Shown piece by piece: positions 61,296 through 64,000 of a stretch of DNA of 64,000 bases. The stretch covers positions 207,064-271,063 of the forward strand of contig CAXBML010000001.1 in the NCBI GenBank assembly GCA_963976875.1. Direction: 5' to 3'. Positions within the stretch are counted from its first letter, which is position 1. Each line of letters opens with the position of its first letter. Under the pieces are notes generated by a model, which ran no database searches, was not told the DNA's origin, and worked only from the letters and a program-made list of their open reading frames with translations. This DNA comes from Berkiella_A sp963976875. GTDB taxonomy: Bacteria > Pseudomonadota > Gammaproteobacteria > Berkiellales > Berkiellaceae. The translations under genes were made by a program, and so were the position numbers.

Positions 61296-63656
61296 ATGGC
61301 AGAAGTCCGGGGTCTAGAAGATAAGCATGAACATGGCGCCCAGGAGATGGCGCGTGACACGCGGCCCTTGGGCCAGCGTGTTGGGGAGTTCTTTGGCAAT
61401 CCGCTCTACGCTGCTTGTATTATTGCATCGTGTATTGCGACTATCGTTGTCTTTCCCGAAGGTGCTGATTTCGTAGGATTGCTTGCATTATGTGAATTTT
61501 TATATTCGATCACACGTCGAGTGACGTTGCCTTGCAAAATGCCAATGATTTCTAAGCTAGATGATTTTAATGACTGTATTCCAGGCACGACAAAACCTAG
61601 AAAAGGCCAAGGAATTGCTTTTTTTGGTAATGAGAATAATACGAATAATGAGGTGTGGTTTTCTAATGATGACATGCGTACGCATGTTTTGATTTTTGGT
61701 TCTACAGGTTCAGGTAAAACTGAAGCTTTGGTTTCGATTGCGTTTAATTCACTTGCCCAAGGCAGTGGTTTTATTTATATCGATGGTAAAGGTGATAACT
61801 CTTTATACGCTAAAATATTCGGCATGGTATGCCGTATGGGTCGTTTAGACGATTTATTGTTGATTAACTTTATGACGGGTGCTCGAGATGTTATTGGTGC
61901 CCAAAAGACACGCTTGTCCAATACCATGAACCCATTCGCTAACGGCTCCTCTAGTATGATTTCGCAGCTCGTTGTGAGCTTGATGGATGGCGGTAGTGGT
62001 GGCGGTGATGGCGACATGTGGAAAGGTCGAGCTATATCTTTTGTTGAAGCTTTGATGAAAATTCTCGTTGCTATGCGTGAAGAAGGGCATATCTTATTGG
62101 ATGCTAACTGTATCCGAAATTACTTCATATTAGAAAAATTAGAACAAATCGTCGTAGACAGGCAGTTTCCGGTGGATGGGACTAATAGAACGGTTCCACT
62201 TGATATTATTAACCCTGTTATTTTAGAGCCATTAGAAAATTATGTTTTCAACCTTCCGGGTTATAATAAGGCTAAAAAAGGGAATCAAGCAGGCGAAGTC
62301 CGTGAGCAGCACGGATTTATTACTATGCAATTAGGCCGAGTATTTTCTTCTTTGGCTGATACTTATGGACATATTGTTCGAGCTAATTTAGCAGAGGTTG
62401 ATTTAAAAGACGTTGTCTTGAACCGACGCGTCATGGTTGTATTGTTACCCGCTTTAGAAAAATCACCAGAAGAATTATCCAACTTGGGCAAAATTATTAT
62501 TGCATCTTTAAAATCGATGATGGCATCTGGCTTGGGGGATGAGGTTGAAGGGTCCTATAAGGATGTTATTTTAAGTAAACCTACTAATTCGCCTACACCA
62601 TATGTTTGTATCATGGATGAGTATGGTTATTATGCAGTACCTGGCTTTGCGGTTGTACCGGCCCAAGCACGTTCGTTAGGATTCTCTGCTATTTTTGCTG
62701 GACAAGATTTGCCTGCCTTCCAAAAAGCCTCTAAAGAAGAAGCTGCTTCTATTTGTGCGAACACCAATATTAAAATTTGTATGAAAATGGAAGATCCAGG
62801 TGAAACCTGGGAGTTCTTTAATAAGGTCGCGGGTGAAACTTATGCGACCAGTGTGAGTGGATTCCAAATTAATACTGGGAGTATGACAAATAATTATTTA
62901 GATTCTAAAAATGCTTCCGTAGAGAAAAGATCTCGTATTGACTTGCTTGACTTAAGAGATCAAAGGGAGGGAGACGCGCATATATTTTTCCGCTCTAAAA
63001 TTATCAGAGCCAGAATGTTTTATGCTAATCCTCCTGCGCCTAGCAAGATGCAGGTTAACCAATACTTAACGATTGAAAAACCAGCAGATGATATACTCAT
63101 TAATCTGGACAAAAGAATTCGGCGTTTCACCCAGATATTTCATGCCCCTCAATTTGCGATGGAGCCACCTAGACCTAGTGAAGATGTTAATACCATTGCA
63201 AGTTCAATGCAGACCTATAGTCATTTGAAACCATTTGAGCGCGGTATCGCAGCTGTGATTGCGATATTGGAAAAAGAAGTTGAAAAGCAACGTATAGTTC
63301 GAGAAGAAATGGAGCAAGAGCAGGCTCAAGAATTTTCCAATGAAGTACATGCTTTTACCCCTGTATGTGTGCCAGATTTTGCAAAGCCCATCATTGGTGA
63401 AGAAGATTTGAAACGCTTTTCAAATCCATTGTTGCTGAAGGGTCGTACGCGAGAATCGTTAATGCACATTGAGCGTTTAACGGGTAAGTCTGAAGCGGAA
63501 GCCAATACCGCCGCAGAAAATTTAGTAAACGATATTATTAAAGCAACGTATTATCCACCCAAAGATGTTTTACCTTCTGATATTGAGGGGACATTGGATA
63601 TTTTAGAGCAATTATATGCGTTATTTTCTCAATATGCGCGTGGTGGAAGTGAGTAA
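61296..63656 (+). CDS. icmO: Dot/Icm coupling ATPase IcmO (DotL)
   Basis: 786-residue type IV coupling protein (Legionella 783). N-terminal membrane segments (about 33-60), Walker A FGSTGSGKTEALV near residue 135, Walker B region YVCIMDEYGYYA, and SAIFAGQDLPAFQKASKEE. The C-terminal extension (about 650-786) is where DotN, IcmS-IcmW and LvgA bind in Legionella; icmJ and icmS in this window fit that. Last of the icmS-P-O unit. Confidence 0.96.
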   Translation: MAEVRGLEDKHEHGAQEMARDTRPLGQRVGEFFGNPLYAACIIASCIATIVVFPEGADFVGLLALCEFLYSITRRVTLPCKMPMISKLDDFNDCIPGTTKPRKGQGIAFFGNENNTNNEVWFSNDDMRTHVLIFGSTGSGKTEALVSIAFNSLAQGSGFIYIDGKGDNSLYAKIFGMVCRMGRLDDLLLINFMTGARDVIGAQKTRLSNTMNPFANGSSSMISQLVVSLMDGGSGGGDGDMWKGRAISFVEALMKILVAMREEGHILLDANCIRNYFILEKLEQIVVDRQFPVDGTNRTVPLDIINPVILEPLENYVFNLPGYNKAKKGNQAGEVREQHGFITMQLGRVFSSLADTYGHIVRANLAEVDLKDVVLNRRVMVVLLPALEKSPEELSNLGKIIIASLKSMMASGLGDEVEGSYKDVILSKPTNSPTPYVCIMDEYGYYAVPGFAVVPAQARSLGFSAIFAGQDLPAFQKASKEEAASICANTNIKICMKMEDPGETWEFFNKVAGETYATSVSGFQINTGSMTNNYLDSKNASVEKRSRIDLLDLRDQREGDAHIFFRSKIIRARMFYANPPAPSKMQVNQYLTIEKPADDILINLDKRIRRFTQIFHAPQFAMEPPRPSEDVNTIASSMQTYSHLKPFERGIAAVIAILEKEVEKQRIVREEMEQEQAQEFSNEVHAFTPVCVPDFAKPIIGEEDLKRFSNPLLLKGRTRESLMHIERLTGKSEAEANTAAENLVNDIIKATYYPPKDVLPSDIEGTLDILEQLYALFSQYARGGSE

Positions 63657-63678
63657 GGGATAGAGAGCCGAAAAATAA

Positions 63679-63707
63679 TTTGGCACTTAAATGATTTAAG
63701 TGCCAAA
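63679..63707. repeat. Perfect 13-bp stem-loop after icmO
   Basis: TTTGGCACTTAAA (63679-63691) and its exact inverse (63695-63707) around a TGA loop, 23 bp after the icmO stop. It is followed by A residues, not T, on the plus strand, so it is not a standard intrinsic terminator for icmO. It could protect the mRNA 3' end or bind a regulator of the next gene. Confidence 0.55.
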
Positions 63708-63777
63708 AAAATTTAGCCTTTCAAAGTGTTAGATGAATAACATTTTAATGGTTTACAGATATAGAAAGAGAGATATT

Positions 63778-64000
63778 ATGGGAATTGGTGGCGGCAGTAA
63801 AGATGATGACATGAAGCCTAAAGGTAAAGCTGGATTAACAGCCAAAGTTGACCCAGAGGGTACTGAGCGTGATGTTGCTAAAAGCCAGCTAAAAAATTAT
63901 GGTGCTGCTCTGAAAACAGAGCAAGCAGCAGACAAAGAGCTAAAATCTGCGCAAAAAGAGCTTCTGACTGCTAAGAAAGCAACTCAAAAAGGGCCAGATA
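63778..64000 (+). CDS. Lys/Ala-rich coiled-coil protein, 5' part only
   Basis: The ATG at 63778 (GAGAG upstream) opens a frame to the window edge. The 74 visible residues begin MGIGGGSKDDDMKPKG and continue as a charged helix (KTEQAADKELKSAQKELLTA). No signal peptide or membrane segment is seen. In Legionella the gene after icmO is the lipoprotein dotK, which this is not. Function unknown; position suggests a link with the secretion locus. Confidence 0.55.
   Translation, partial: MGIGGGSKDDDMKPKGKAGLTAKVDPEGTERDVAKSQLKNYGAALKTEQAADKELKSAQKELLTAKKATQKGPD

Noticed and set aside
1..64000. CRISPR arrays, tRNA or rRNA genes
   Set aside because: No run of regularly spaced direct repeats and no cloverleaf or rRNA-like sequence was noticed by eye. 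A covariance-model search would be decisive.

Overview
The window looks like chromosome from a host-associated gammaproteobacterium of the order Legionellales. It has a low GC content, densely packed genes and a Dot/Icm (type IVB) secretion apparatus. It also has typical companions of that lifestyle: ankyrin-repeat and Sel1-repeat proteins, a ULP1-type cysteine protease, an H1-like basic protein, RelA and RpoS. The gene order differs from Legionella pneumophila and the IcmE/DotG protein is short, so a more distant lineage (Coxiellaceae-like or the nucleus-dwelling Berkiella group) is possible. The genus is an inference.

Layout. 0-3.6 kb: a kynurenine-pathway pair (kynureninase, tryptophan 2,3-dioxygenase), a secreted beta-helix-like protein and a sodium-coupled amino-acid transporter. 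3.9-16.2 kb: mostly housekeeping genes (rlmD, relA, a LOG-family gene, ppc, an HDOD regulator, adk, a thioredoxin, tsaB), interrupted by a lysine-rich histone H1-like gene and a DUF6998-like gene. 16.2-17.7 kb: a coiled-coil membrane protein behind a perfect 16-bp palindrome, then a nested repeat holding a transposase remnant. 17.7-19.7 kb: dapE and dapD. 19.8-21.6 kb: a ULP1/C48-type protease that is a strong effector candidate. 21.7-23.4 kb: a detached Dot/Icm island, icmC-icmJ-icmD. 23.6-25.9 kb: rmuC and rpoS. 26.1-26.6 kb: a second copy of the repeat element, this time carrying a GIY-YIG nuclease gene with one nonsense codon. 26.8-30.9 kb: an amino-acid ABC transporter (aapJQMP-like). 31-43 kb: two related ankyrin-plus-cysteine-protease-like proteins mixed with ispG, a KfrA-like DNA-binding protein, a YkvI-like transporter, a histidine-rich membrane protein and an acyltransferase. 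43-49 kb: dinB, a divergent pair of Sel1-repeat proteins and two small proteins. 49-64 kb: the main Dot/Icm locus, with dotD-dotC-dotB-icmT-icmL-icmK-icmE-icmG-icmB on the minus strand and icmS-icmP-icmO on the plus strand from a shared 300-bp control region.

How it fits together. The Dot/Icm genes supply much of the secretion machine: DotC/DotD/DotH outer-membrane core, DotF/DotG, DotI, the ATPases DotB and DotO, and the coupling complex DotL/DotM/DotN plus the IcmS chaperone. The ULP1-like protein and the two ankyrin proteins are the best substrate candidates. RelA and RpoS are the usual switches from replication to transmission in this group, and the H1-like protein could compact the nucleoid in the same switch or act on host chromatin. 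Tryptophan breakdown and amino-acid uptake fit growth inside a host cell. No tRNA, rRNA or CRISPR array was seen.
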